Shown here one piece after another: positions 1 through 6,875 of a stretch of 64,000 nucleotides of DNA. The translations under genes were made by a program, and so were the position numbers. Under the pieces are notes generated by a model. The model ran no database searches, was not told the DNA's origin, and was given only the letters and a program-made list of their open reading frames with translations. The stretch is from Thauera sp. 2A1. GTDB lineage: Bacteria > Pseudomonadota > Gammaproteobacteria > Burkholderiales > Rhodocyclaceae. How positions within the stretch are numbered: the first letter of the stretch is position 1; the number at the start of each line of letters is the position of its first letter. The DNA lies in contig NZ_SSXV01000027.1 of assembly GCF_009469595.2 (NCBI RefSeq), positions 1 to 64,000 of the forward strand, read 5' to 3'.

Positions 1-91
1 CTGATGAGGTTCTTGCAGACCCTGTAACTATGCAGAGCACACCACGCCCCAGTGCGGCCGTCGACCGAGCGAACAGCCATGCTGGGGGGTG

Positions 92-124
92 CCCCTACGC
101 ATAGTTGAGAGCTATGCATAGGGG
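92..124. repeat. Hairpin-forming inverted repeat
   Basis: Two 13-base arms (92-104 CCCCTACGCATAG and 112-124 CTATGCATAGGGG) pair with one mismatch around a 7-base loop. A second, shorter palindrome (GTTCAC at 131-136, GTGAAC at 149-154) follows. No T-run makes either a clear intrinsic terminator. They lie in the gene-free left edge (1-252), downstream of the minus-strand NYN gene, where I see no convincing coding sequence. Confidence 0.5.
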
Positions 125-252
125 TCGGCAGTTCACGTTCGCGGGTTTGTGAACCTGACGTTCCCTCCCGCGTTAGCTCAAGGTCCCCTGTGCGAACGAA
201 TTGGCCGATCACAAGCTGCGCACCTCTCCCGTGCGCAGGCTCTTTCCGATCG

Positions 253-1068
253 CTAGGGCTTCTGCTTGGCCCGAATGTAGAGGATCTTGCTCGTGCCGCC
301 AGGCGCCGTTCGTTCTTCGTGCACGAACAAGTCACTGCGACCACGCACCAGATCCGAAAGCTTCTTGAATCCGTAGAGTCTCGAGTCGAAATCAGGCTGG
401 ATCTTCTGAAGGTAGCTGCCGAACGTGCCCAGATGAGCCCAACCCGAGTCATCGGCGGACTTTTCGAGCGCTTCCATCAGGAAATCTTTGGGAAATGATG
501 GGCGCTGGATATCCGCCTGCGAGCCCGTGGCACTCCCGGGCACTTCGACAGGCAATGAAGGCGCATTCGGTTGCGCGGCGGGGTCGACGGCGGCAACGGG
601 CTTGCGGAGCACTTCGGTGAAGATGAACTTGTGGCACGCGTTGCGGAATGCCTCGGGGGTCTTCTGCTCGCCGAAGCCGTACACGACAAGGCCTTCTTCC
701 CGCAGTCGCACGGCCAGGCCGGTGAAGTCGCTGTCGCTGGTGACGAGGCAAAAGCCATCGAATCGGCGCGTGTAGAGCAGATCCATGGCATCGATGATCA
801 TGGTGCTGTCGGTCGCGTTCTTCCCCGTCGTGTAGGCGAATTGCTGGACAGGCTTGATCGAATGGCGATTCAGCACCTTTTTCCACGATGCGCTGTTCGG
901 TGACGTGAAATCGCCGTAGATCCGTTTGACGGTCGCTTCACCGAAGCGGGCGATTTCTTCGAGCAGGCCTTCGATCACGCCCGCCTGGGCGTTGTCGGCA
1001 TCGATCAGTACGGCAAGACGCTTTGCCGGCTCCTCCGCCTCGACTCTGACGACCGTTTTCGGCTGCAT
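253..1068 (-). CDS. NYN domain protein with C-terminal OST-HTH/LOTUS domain
   Basis: The 271-residue protein has an N-terminal NYN (PIN-like nuclease) domain. Acidic motifs that would bind the catalytic metal are visible: LIDADNA near the N-terminus, DSTMIIDAMDLL, and VTSDSDF. The last ~75 residues (EALEKSADDSGWAHLGTF...YGFKKLSDLV) resemble an OST-HTH/LOTUS RNA-binding domain. The family is expected to cut or bind RNA, but the substrate is unknown. I chose the ATG at 1068 because GAGG lies 5 bases upstream and the NYN fold begins just after it; a longer reading from 1167 would run into the neighbouring toxin gene. It lies downstream of the YefM/YoeB pair on the same strand. No signal peptide, so cytoplasmic. 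Confidence 0.85.
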   Translation of the reverse strand: MQPKTVVRVEAEEPAKRLAVLIDADNAQAGVIEGLLEEIARFGEATVKRIYGDFTSPNSASWKKVLNRHSIKPVQQFAYTTGKNATDSTMIIDAMDLLYTRRFDGFCLVTSDSDFTGLAVRLREEGLVVYGFGEQKTPEAFRNACHKFIFTEVLRKPVAAVDPAAQPNAPSLPVEVPGSATGSQADIQRPSFPKDFLMEALEKSADDSGWAHLGTFGSYLQKIQPDFDSRLYGFKKLSDLVRGRSDLFVHEERTAPGGTSKILYIRAKQKP

Positions 1069-1141
1069 CTCGACCTCATGTGTTTTGACTATGCAGAGAG
1101 TATAGCCAGGGAGCAAGGGAGCGGGGGGGTGCGACGCCGGA

Positions 1142-1420
1142 TCAGTGGTAATGGTAACGGCAGGCAATGATTACCAAGGCGCTGTCATCGACGGTGTACA
1201 CAAGCCGATGGGTGTCGTCGATTCGGCGGGACCAGAAGCCGGAGAGGTTTTCCTTCAGCGGTTCCGGCTTGCCGACCCCGTCGAAAGGATGACGCAGGCA
1301 GTCCTTGATCAGGGCACTGATGCGCTTCAGGGTCTTGCGATCCTGAGTTTGCCAGTATTCGTAATCTTCCCAGGCCGCCAGTGTCCAGGTCAGTCGAAGC
1401 AGTCGGCCCTCAGCCGGCAT
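1142..1420 (-). CDS. yoeB: Txe/YoeB family mRNA interferase toxin
   Basis: The 92-residue protein matches the compact RelE-like YoeB fold: LTWTLAAWEDYEYWQ near the start, KPEPLKENLSGFWSRRI in the middle and the C-terminal CRYHYH. YoeB-type residues expected for ribosome-dependent mRNA cleavage are present: Glu in PEPLK, Arg in THRLVY, and the terminal His-Tyr pair. The ATG at 1420 overlaps the antitoxin stop by 11 bases, the usual antitoxin-first coupling. The protein has about seven extra N-terminal residues compared with the typical MKLTW start. Function is inferred from family; toxicity is not demonstrable from sequence. Confidence 0.9.
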   Translation of the reverse strand: MPAEGRLLRLTWTLAAWEDYEYWQTQDRKTLKRISALIKDCLRHPFDGVGKPEPLKENLSGFWSRRIDDTHRLVYTVDDSALVIIACRYHYH

Positions 1421-1667
1421 CGTCGAGGCCCTGCTCGATGGTCTTGCCCTGCTGGAATTGCGCGATGGAGCGCGCCAGATGCGCCGCGTTGGCGGGAGAC
1501 CTCAGCAGATGCACCGTTTCCATCAGGCTGTTGAACGTGTCCAGCGACATCAGCACCGCATCGGGCGCGTCGCGACGGGCGATGACCGTGTAGTCGGCAT
1601 CGTCAATGACCTGATCGATCACACCCTTGAGACTGTTTCTGACCTCGGAGAAATTCACGACACGCAT
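1410..1667 (-). CDS. yefM: YefM/Phd family antitoxin
   Basis: The 85-residue protein starts MRVVNFSEVRNSLKGVIDQV, the typical YefM N-terminal DNA-binding region, and carries the YTVIARRDAPDAVLMSLD segment of the family. It neutralises YoeB and normally represses its own promoter together with the toxin. I chose the ATG at 1667 over the GTG at 1676 because it gives the family-typical start and an AGGG lies about 10 bases upstream. The gene precedes and overlaps yoeB, so the pair is probably one transcript. The 181 bases upstream (1668-1848) hold no gene and should contain the autoregulated promoter. Confidence 0.9.
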   Translation of the reverse strand: MRVVNFSEVRNSLKGVIDQVIDDADYTVIARRDAPDAVLMSLDTFNSLMETVHLLRSPANAAHLARSIAQFQQGKTIEQGLDDAG

Positions 1668-1848
1668 GGCGAACACACCCTGAATTGAACAACAAGCGGT
1701 ACAAGTCTAGTCCGTTCGCCAGTGCGTTGGCAATGCACGATGCGCCCTCGCCCGACCCGCTTCACGCGACGATCGGCTTCACATCGCCGATGACATGCAG
1801 CCGTGCGCGCAGCACTTGCTCGACATTGAAGCAGCGCATCACCAGGCG

Positions 1849-2190
1849 TCAGTCGTCGCCGGCAATGATCGCCCTCAACCGAGTCAGGAGAGCAGGCACC
1901 TCGACGGTCGCAGCAATCCAGAGGATGTCCTTGTCGACGTCGAAATAGGCGTGGATCAAACGATTACGCATCCCCGTCAGCGCCACCCAAGGAATTGATC
2001 GACAGGCATCCCGTGTTTCCGCCGTAACCTTGCTTGCTGCCTCGCCAATGATCTCGATTGCACGCACCAAGGCGAACAGGCGCATCTGGTCGGAATCGAG
2101 GGCGGATCGATCACAGCCGGATACGAACGCCTGCACGCTCTGGCAGGCGTCCACCATGTGCAGCAGCCGGACCCGATCCTCAGCCTGCAT
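1849..2190 (-). CDS. hepT: HepT-like ribonuclease toxin (DUF86)
   Basis: The 113-residue helical protein carries the HepT signature RNRLIHAYFDVD (R-x4-H-x-Y), the HEPN active site, preceded by EIIGEAASKV. HEPN toxins of this type cut RNA and are neutralised by the partner nucleotidyltransferase, which in characterised pairs AMPylates the tyrosine of the RX4HXY motif. The partner gene lies immediately upstream and overlaps this start by 11 bases. Length and gene order fit the MntA/HepT family. It follows the YefM/YoeB locus on the same strand, so two independent TA systems sit side by side. Confidence 0.88.
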   Translation of the reverse strand: MQAEDRVRLLHMVDACQSVQAFVSGCDRSALDSDQMRLFALVRAIEIIGEAASKVTAETRDACRSIPWVALTGMRNRLIHAYFDVDKDILWIAATVEVPALLTRLRAIIAGDD

Positions 2191-2479
2191 ACTGGATCTC
2201 GGCGCTGCGAATGACTTCGTCCCTGAAGTGGCGCGACAGCTCAGCCGCCGTCCGTAGGTCTACCTTGTGCCCCATCATCCCGGAGAGCTCTATTTCGAGC
2301 GCCGAAATCCCCAGCAGGCCCGGCGTGTGCCCCTGCTCGAACTCCACCAGGAGGTCGACGTCACTATCAGGGCGCGCGCTGCCCTTCAATCGCGAGCCAA
2401 ACAGTGCGAGACGCCGAATGTGGTTCTGACGACAGAATCCGGCGAGCGCGTCGTGGTCGAACATCAGCCGACTGGCCAT
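2180..2479 (-). CDS. mntA: MntA-type nucleotidyltransferase antitoxin
   Basis: The ~99-residue protein contains the minimal nucleotidyltransferase motif GSRLKGSARPDSDVDLLVEF: a GS pair followed by DVD for metal binding. Proteins of this kind silence HepT by transferring AMP to it. I placed the start at the ATG at 2479 (MASRLMFDHD), which fits the family length; upstream codons read an unlikely N-terminal extension. An ATG at 2464 is also possible and neither has a strong ribosome site. Its stop overlaps the hepT start, so the two are translationally coupled. The 123 bases to the next gene upstream (2480-2602) contain no gene. Confidence 0.82.
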   Translation of the reverse strand: MASRLMFDHDALAGFCRQNHIRRLALFGSRLKGSARPDSDVDLLVEFEQGHTPGLLGISALEIELSGMMGHKVDLRTAAELSRHFRDEVIRSAEIQYAG

Positions 2480-2602
2480 ATCGATAATGACGGTGATGGT
2501 TTTCGTTCGGAAATTATCGACCCAAATCCGCGATAAGTCAGTGCCCACAATATCCGACGCTTCCCCACTCACCCACGGCGGCGCTGTCACGCCCGGTACG
2601 CC

Positions 2603-3679
2603 TCAGTCAACGACGACGGGCTTGATGTCATCGCTGAACTGCAGCCGCGCGCGCAGCGCCTGCGTCACTTCGACGCGGCCGTCCTCCGCCACGCGCAGCG
2701 CGTGGTCGATGTTGAAGCGGCGGGTCATCGCGCGCCAGTGGTCGCCGGCGATGAAGGCGGGCTTGCTGGCGGCGTCCGACAGCGTGCCGACCGATTCCAG
2801 CGCCATGGCGCCGGTGATGCTTGCCGGCGTGACCAGCACGGTGAGCGAGTGCGTGCCGTGCGCGGGTTCGCCGGTGCGCGGGTCGAGCAAGTGGGAATAG
2901 CGACGGCCCGCCAGTTCGAAGAAGCGCTGGTAGTCGCCCGAGGTGCCGATGGCCTCGCCGTCGTACAGCGGCAGCGTGGCAATCGGCGGCTGGCCGGGGC
3001 GCGGGTCCTGGATGCCGATGCGCCAGGGCTGGCCGCCCTTGGTGCCGAGCGCCATGAGGTTGCCGCTGATGTTGATCAGCGCGTTGGCCACGCCCTGCGC
3101 GCGCAGGATGCTCGCCGCGCGGTCGAGCGCATAGCCTTTCGCGTAGCCGCCGAGGTCGAGCTGCACCGCCGGATTGCGGCTGGAGACGCGGTTGCCGTCG
3201 ATGACCAGATCGGACATGCGTGGCCTCGCGGCGATCAGCGCCTGCACCTTGGCCGGGTCGGGCAGGCGCGGCACGAAGGTGTCGGTGTGGAAGCCCCACA
3301 GCTCGATGAGCTTGCCCAGCGCCGGGTCGAACAGCTCGTCGCCGGCGGCGGCGATGCGCTGTGCATCCTTCAGCATCGCCGCGAGCTCGTCGGACACGGT
3401 GGCGGTCTCGCCGCGGGCGATGGCGGCATTCAGCGCGGTGAGCTCGGACGGTTCCCACGCGTGGTAGGCGCGATGCAGGCGATCGAACTCGCGCAGCACC
3501 GCGCCGATGGCGGCATCGGCCTGCGCTTCATCCTCGCCGTACACCGCGACCGAGACCTGGGTGCCGAAGACGTAGGATTCGCGATGGAAGACCTGCGGAC
3601 GCGAGCATCCCACCAACAGCATTGCCAGGCAGAGCAGCAGGAGGCCGGCAACCCGGCCGGCGGCGCTCGCGCCCCGCAT
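2603..3679 (-). CDS. apbE: FAD:protein FMN transferase, ApbE family lipoprotein
   Basis: The 358-residue protein is an ApbE-type enzyme that attaches FMN from FAD to threonine of target flavoproteins. The N-terminus is a lipoprotein signal ending in LVGC (Cys25), so the mature protein is membrane-anchored on the periplasmic side. Family motifs are present in order: FGTQVSVAVYG, DLGGYAKGYALDRA, NISGNLMALG, YSHLLDPRTGEPAHG and the late substrate-binding region. The ATG at 3679 overlaps the stop of gshB by one base (TGATG), indicating translational coupling. I see no flavoprotein target (NqrB/C, RnfG) in the window, so the substrate is unknown. Confidence 0.9.
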   Translation of the reverse strand: MRGASAAGRVAGLLLLCLAMLLVGCSRPQVFHRESYVFGTQVSVAVYGEDEAQADAAIGAVLREFDRLHRAYHAWEPSELTALNAAIARGETATVSDELAAMLKDAQRIAAAGDELFDPALGKLIELWGFHTDTFVPRLPDPAKVQALIAARPRMSDLVIDGNRVSSRNPAVQLDLGGYAKGYALDRAASILRAQGVANALINISGNLMALGTKGGQPWRIGIQDPRPGQPPIATLPLYDGEAIGTSGDYQRFFELAGRRYSHLLDPRTGEPAHGTHSLTVLVTPASITGAMALESVGTLSDAASKPAFIAGDHWRAMTRRFNIDHALRVAEDGRVEVTQALRARLQFSDDIKPVVVD

Positions 3680-4638
3680 CAGAGGCCGCAGGCCTGCTCG
3701 AGCTTGGTGATCACCAGCCCGGCGACGTCGAAGCCCTGCTGCTGGGCGATCTCGACCATGCAGGTGGGGCTGGTGACGTTGATCTCGGTGAGGTGGCCGC
3801 CGATCACGTCCAGCCCGACGATGAGCAGGCCGCGCGCCCAAAGGATCGGCGCGAGGTATTCGGCGATCTCGCGCTCGCGCGCGGTGAGCGGCATGGCCAC
3901 GCCACGGCCTCCGGCGGCGAGGTTGCCGCGCGTCTCGCCGGCCTGCGGGATGCGTGCCAGCGAGAAAGGCACCACTTCGCCGCCGACGATCAGCACGCGC
4001 TTGTCGCCCTCGGAAATCTGCGGCAGGTAGCGCTGCGCCATGATCGTGCGCCGGCCTTCCTGGGTGAGCGTCTCGATGATGACGTTGCGGTTGGGGTCGT
4101 CACGGCGCACGCGGAAGATCTGGCTGCCGCCCATGCCGTCGAGCGGCTTCAGGATGACGTCGCCGAGCTCGTCGATGAAGGCCTGGATATCCACCGCGTC
4201 GCGCGCCACCAGCGAGGTGGCCATGAACTGCGGGAATTCGGTGATCGCCAGCTTCTCGGAGTGGTCGCGGATCGCGCGCGGGTTGTTGAATACCCGGGCG
4301 CCGGCCTGCATCGCGTCTTCCAGCAGCCAGGTGGCGGTGACGTATTCGAAATCGAAGGGCGGGTCCTGGCGCATCAGCACGGCGTCGAAGTCGGCGAGCG
4401 ACATCGGCTGCTCGTCGCCCAGCGTCTCGTACCAGCGCTCGTCATCGGCCAGCGGGCGGATCGGCAATGCGCGCGCGATGACCGCGCCGTCGCGCCAGGT
4501 GAGCGCGCTGCGCTGCATCGTCCACACCGCGTGGCCGCGGGCGGCGGCGGCGCGCATCATGGCGATGCTCGAATCCTTGTAGGCCTTCAGCGCGTCGAGC
4601 GGGTCGAGGATGAAGGCGAGCTTGAGGGGACGGGTCAT
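3679..4638 (-). CDS. gshB: Glutathione synthetase
   Basis: The 319-residue protein catalyses the ATP-dependent addition of glycine to gamma-glutamylcysteine in the cytoplasm. It begins TRPLKLAFILDPLDALKAYKDSS, the typical GshB N-terminus, and has the ATP-grasp segment KPLDGMGGSQIFRV and the late EINVTSPT loop that binds substrate and metal. The ATG at 4638 was chosen over a TTG five codons upstream because it aligns with family starts. It lies downstream of gshA and is coupled to the ApbE gene, so the glutathione pair and ApbE are probably one transcript. Length is normal for the family. Confidence 0.95.
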   Translation of the reverse strand: MTRPLKLAFILDPLDALKAYKDSSIAMMRAAAARGHAVWTMQRSALTWRDGAVIARALPIRPLADDERWYETLGDEQPMSLADFDAVLMRQDPPFDFEYVTATWLLEDAMQAGARVFNNPRAIRDHSEKLAITEFPQFMATSLVARDAVDIQAFIDELGDVILKPLDGMGGSQIFRVRRDDPNRNVIIETLTQEGRRTIMAQRYLPQISEGDKRVLIVGGEVVPFSLARIPQAGETRGNLAAGGRGVAMPLTAREREIAEYLAPILWARGLLIVGLDVIGGHLTEINVTSPTCMVEIAQQQGFDVAGLVITKLEQACGL

Positions 4639-4691
4639 GGTCGAGGCGCGCAAAGGGTTCGGGGTTCGGGATTCGGGGTTCGGAAATCCTG

Positions 4692-4751
4692 CGTAGGAGC
4701 GGGCTTGACCGCGATCAGCGGCGTTCGGTCGCGGTCGAGCCCGCTCCTACG
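4692..4751. repeat. REP-like palindromic element
   Basis: Two 23-base arms (4692-4714, starting CGTAGGAGCGGGC, and 4729-4751) pair with a single mismatch around a 14-base loop. A short tandem GGTTCGGG-type repeat lies next to it at 4655-4683. The same arm sequence recurs near 17504 and 52441-52518. This is typical of dispersed extragenic palindromes. It sits in the gshA-gshB gap and could affect mRNA stability or attenuate transcription between them. Confidence 0.8.
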
Positions 4752-4759
4752 CGTGCATG

Positions 4760-6049
4760 TCAGGCGAGGGCATCTGCCGGCGCGGTTTCCTCGATCTCGA
4801 CCGAGGCGGCGAGCAGCGCCAGGCGCGCCACCACGCCATATGCATAGAACCTGTTCGGCGCCGCATCCGGCCCCTGGGCGCTGTCGGGCAGCGTGCAGCA
4901 GGCGTCGAAGGCGAGCGGCTTGAAGTGCATGCCGGGCGCATTGAGGTTCTCGTCGCGGCCGCGCTCGGTGTGCACCCGGTAGAAGCCGCCCACCACGTAG
5001 TGGTCCATCATGTAGACGACCGGCTCGGCGACGCCATCCTCCACCGTCTCGAAGGTGTGCACGCCTTCCTGGATGATGACCTCCTGCACCTGCAGGCCTT
5101 CCTTCACGACCGCCATCTTGTTGCGCTGGCGACGGTTGAGGCCGATCACCTCGGAAGCGTCCTTCACCGTCATCACGCCCATGCCGTAGGTGCCGGCATC
5201 CGCCTTCACCACCACGAAGGGTGTGTCGGTGACGCCATATTCGGCGTACTTGGCGCGGATGCGGGTGAGCAGCTTATCGACTTCGGCCGCCAGGGCCTCC
5301 TCGCCGGTGCGCTCCTGGAAGTTGATCTGCTTGCACACGCCGAATTCAGGATTGATGCGCCACGGGTCGATGCCGATGGCGCCGGCAAAATCGCGCACCA
5401 CGCGGTCGTAGCACTCAGCGTGCTTCGACTTGCGCCGCGAATGCCAGCCCGCATGCAGCGGCGGGATCAACCATTGCTCGTCCAGGCCCTGCAGCAGCGA
5501 GGGGATGCCGCCCGACAGGTCATTGTTCAGCAGCACCGCGCAAGGATCGAAGCCTTCCAGGCCGAGGCGGCTGCCGCTGCGCTTGAGCGGCTCCAGCGTC
5601 AGCGTGGCACCGTTCGCCAGTTCCAGCACGGTGGGCTCGGTGATGTCGGGCAGCAGGCTGCCGATGCGCACGTCCAGCCCGGTCAGGCGCAGGATGGACA
5701 CCAGCTTGGCGACGTTCTGCAGGTAGAACTGGTTGCGGGTGTGGTTCTCCGGCACCAGCAGCAGCTTGCTGGCGTCGGGGCAGATGCGCTCGATCGCCGC
5801 CTGCGCCGCCTGCACGCAAAGCGGCATGAAGGCGTCGTTGAGGTTGTTGAAGCCGCCCGGGAACAGGTTCAAGTCGACCGGTGCGAGCTTGAAGCCGGAG
5901 TTGCGCAGGTCGGTGGAACCATAGAACGGCGGCGTGTGGTCCTGCCATTGCGTGCGGAACCACTTTTCGATGTCGGAGGCATTGTCGAGAAACTGCTTTT
6001 CCAGCTCCAGCAGCGGGCCGGTGAGCGCGGTGGTGAGGTGAGGGACCAT
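4760..6049 (-). CDS. gshA: Glutamate-cysteine ligase, proteobacterial GshA type
   Basis: The 429-residue protein belongs to the GshA family first seen in Acidithiobacillus and common in betaproteobacteria, distinct from the E. coli enzyme. It joins glutamate and cysteine, the first and rate-limiting step of glutathione synthesis. Recognisable segments include FYGSTDLRNSGFKLAPVD, NLFPGGFNNLND, VPENHTRNQFYL and VVKADAGTYGMGVMTV. The ATG at 6049 follows a GGGAAAAG ribosome site; a longer reading to 6094 lacks one. It is the first gene of a minus-strand unit gshA-gshB-apbE, separated from gshB by a REP-like palindrome. Confidence 0.93.
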   Translation of the reverse strand: MVPHLTTALTGPLLELEKQFLDNASDIEKWFRTQWQDHTPPFYGSTDLRNSGFKLAPVDLNLFPGGFNNLNDAFMPLCVQAAQAAIERICPDASKLLLVPENHTRNQFYLQNVAKLVSILRLTGLDVRIGSLLPDITEPTVLELANGATLTLEPLKRSGSRLGLEGFDPCAVLLNNDLSGGIPSLLQGLDEQWLIPPLHAGWHSRRKSKHAECYDRVVRDFAGAIGIDPWRINPEFGVCKQINFQERTGEEALAAEVDKLLTRIRAKYAEYGVTDTPFVVVKADAGTYGMGVMTVKDASEVIGLNRRQRNKMAVVKEGLQVQEVIIQEGVHTFETVEDGVAEPVVYMMDHYVVGGFYRVHTERGRDENLNAPGMHFKPLAFDACCTLPDSAQGPDAAPNRFYAYGVVARLALLAASVEIEETAPADALA

Positions 6050-6109
6050 GTCTTTTCCCGGGGAAACGCCATCGACGCGAACCGGCGATGGCAAGAAGGA
6101 TTGGTTGGA

Positions 6110-6115
6110 ATATTA
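6110..6115 (-). promoter_or_regulatory. Candidate -10 element for gshA
   Basis: On the minus strand the sequence reads TGGTGTAATATTCC, with TAATAT about 60 bases upstream of the gshA start. It is an AT-rich spot in a GC-rich gap. I see no good -35 box, so this is only a candidate. Confidence 0.3.
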
Positions 6116-6218
6116 CACCAAAGGCCTGTTGCGCCTTCGCGTCTGCGGGCGCGCCAGAGCGTTTGCGCGGCCACGTCGGCGTCTCTTCCTGGGCCACTCT
6201 CGTCTTATTGCGGGCCGC

Positions 6219-6680
6219 TCATGACCGGGGCAGCGGCAGCTTGCGCTCGTCCTTGACCACTTCCATCACCACGTAGGTGTGCGTCTGGCGCACGCAGGGC
6301 AGCGCCGAGATGCGGTCGCCCATCACGCGCCGATACTCAGCGATGTCGCGCGTGCGCACCTTCAGCAGATAGTCGAAATCCCCGGCGATCATCAGGCAGG
6401 ATTCGACCTCCGGAATGCGCCTCACGGCGTCGTTGAAGCGGCTCAGATCCTGCGCCGAGGTGCTCGACAGCAACACCTGCACCACCACCAGGTGGTCGAC
6501 GCCCACTGCCTTCGGGTCCAGATCCGCGTGGTAGCCGCGGATCACGCCGTCCTTCTCCAGCCGCCGCATGCGCTCGGCGCACGGCGTCTTGGTGAGACCG
6601 ACGCGTTGTGACAGTTCGACCACCGACAGCCGTGCGTCGTCCTGAAGCTCGCCCAGAATTTTCAGATCGATCCGGTCCAT
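6219..6680 (-). CDS. Lrp/AsnC family transcriptional regulator, probable proline-catabolism activator
   Basis: The 153-residue protein has an N-terminal helix-turn-helix (IDLKILGELQDDARLSVVELSQRVGLTKTPCAERMRRLEKDGVIRGY) followed by the AsnC-type ligand-binding and oligomerisation domain (PEVESCLMIAGDFDYLLKV). Such proteins sense amino acids and bind DNA as octamers. It is transcribed divergently from putA, the arrangement of PutR-type regulators that activate proline dehydrogenase in response to proline. The 195-base shared gap holds the likely operators. The assignment to proline control rests on this position. The ATG at 6680 fits the canonical MDRIDLKIL start. Confidence 0.88.
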   Translation of the reverse strand: MDRIDLKILGELQDDARLSVVELSQRVGLTKTPCAERMRRLEKDGVIRGYHADLDPKAVGVDHLVVVQVLLSSTSAQDLSRFNDAVRRIPEVESCLMIAGDFDYLLKVRTRDIAEYRRVMGDRISALPCVRQTHTYVVMEVVKDERKLPLPRS

Positions 6681-6740
6681 TGCACTGCAGCAGGCTTTCC
6701 GCCTGTGCCTCGAGGTAATTTCAGGAATTATGTCTGTATA

Positions 6741-6761
6741 AATGGCAATTTTGGCGCCATT
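6741..6761. promoter_or_regulatory. Palindromic candidate operator between the Lrp-type regulator and putA
   Basis: AATGGC at 6741-6746 and GCCATT at 6756-6761 form an inverted repeat around an AT-rich centre, directly beside TATAAA at 6737-6742. The whole 6681-6875 gap is more AT-rich than its surroundings. It should carry both divergent promoters. Binding by the adjacent Lrp-type protein is an inference. Confidence 0.45.
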
Positions 6762-6875
6762 AACTGCACTTGTTGGAGAAGAATTCCGCTCCGGGATCCG
6801 GCACATAGCGAGCCTGCCGCCCGCCCGTCCGAACCCTGTCGTGCCCCTGCCTCGGGCATGCAACGGAGCCGCACC

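Noticed and set aside
1..252. Possible integron attC or insertion-sequence end in the left edge
   Set aside because: The palindromes lack the GTTRRRY/RYYYAAC core of attC, and no transposase or terminal repeats are present.
190..498. Plus-strand open frame opposite the NYN gene end
   Set aside because: No ribosome site or motif; it overlaps the C-terminal LOTUS domain of a convincing gene.
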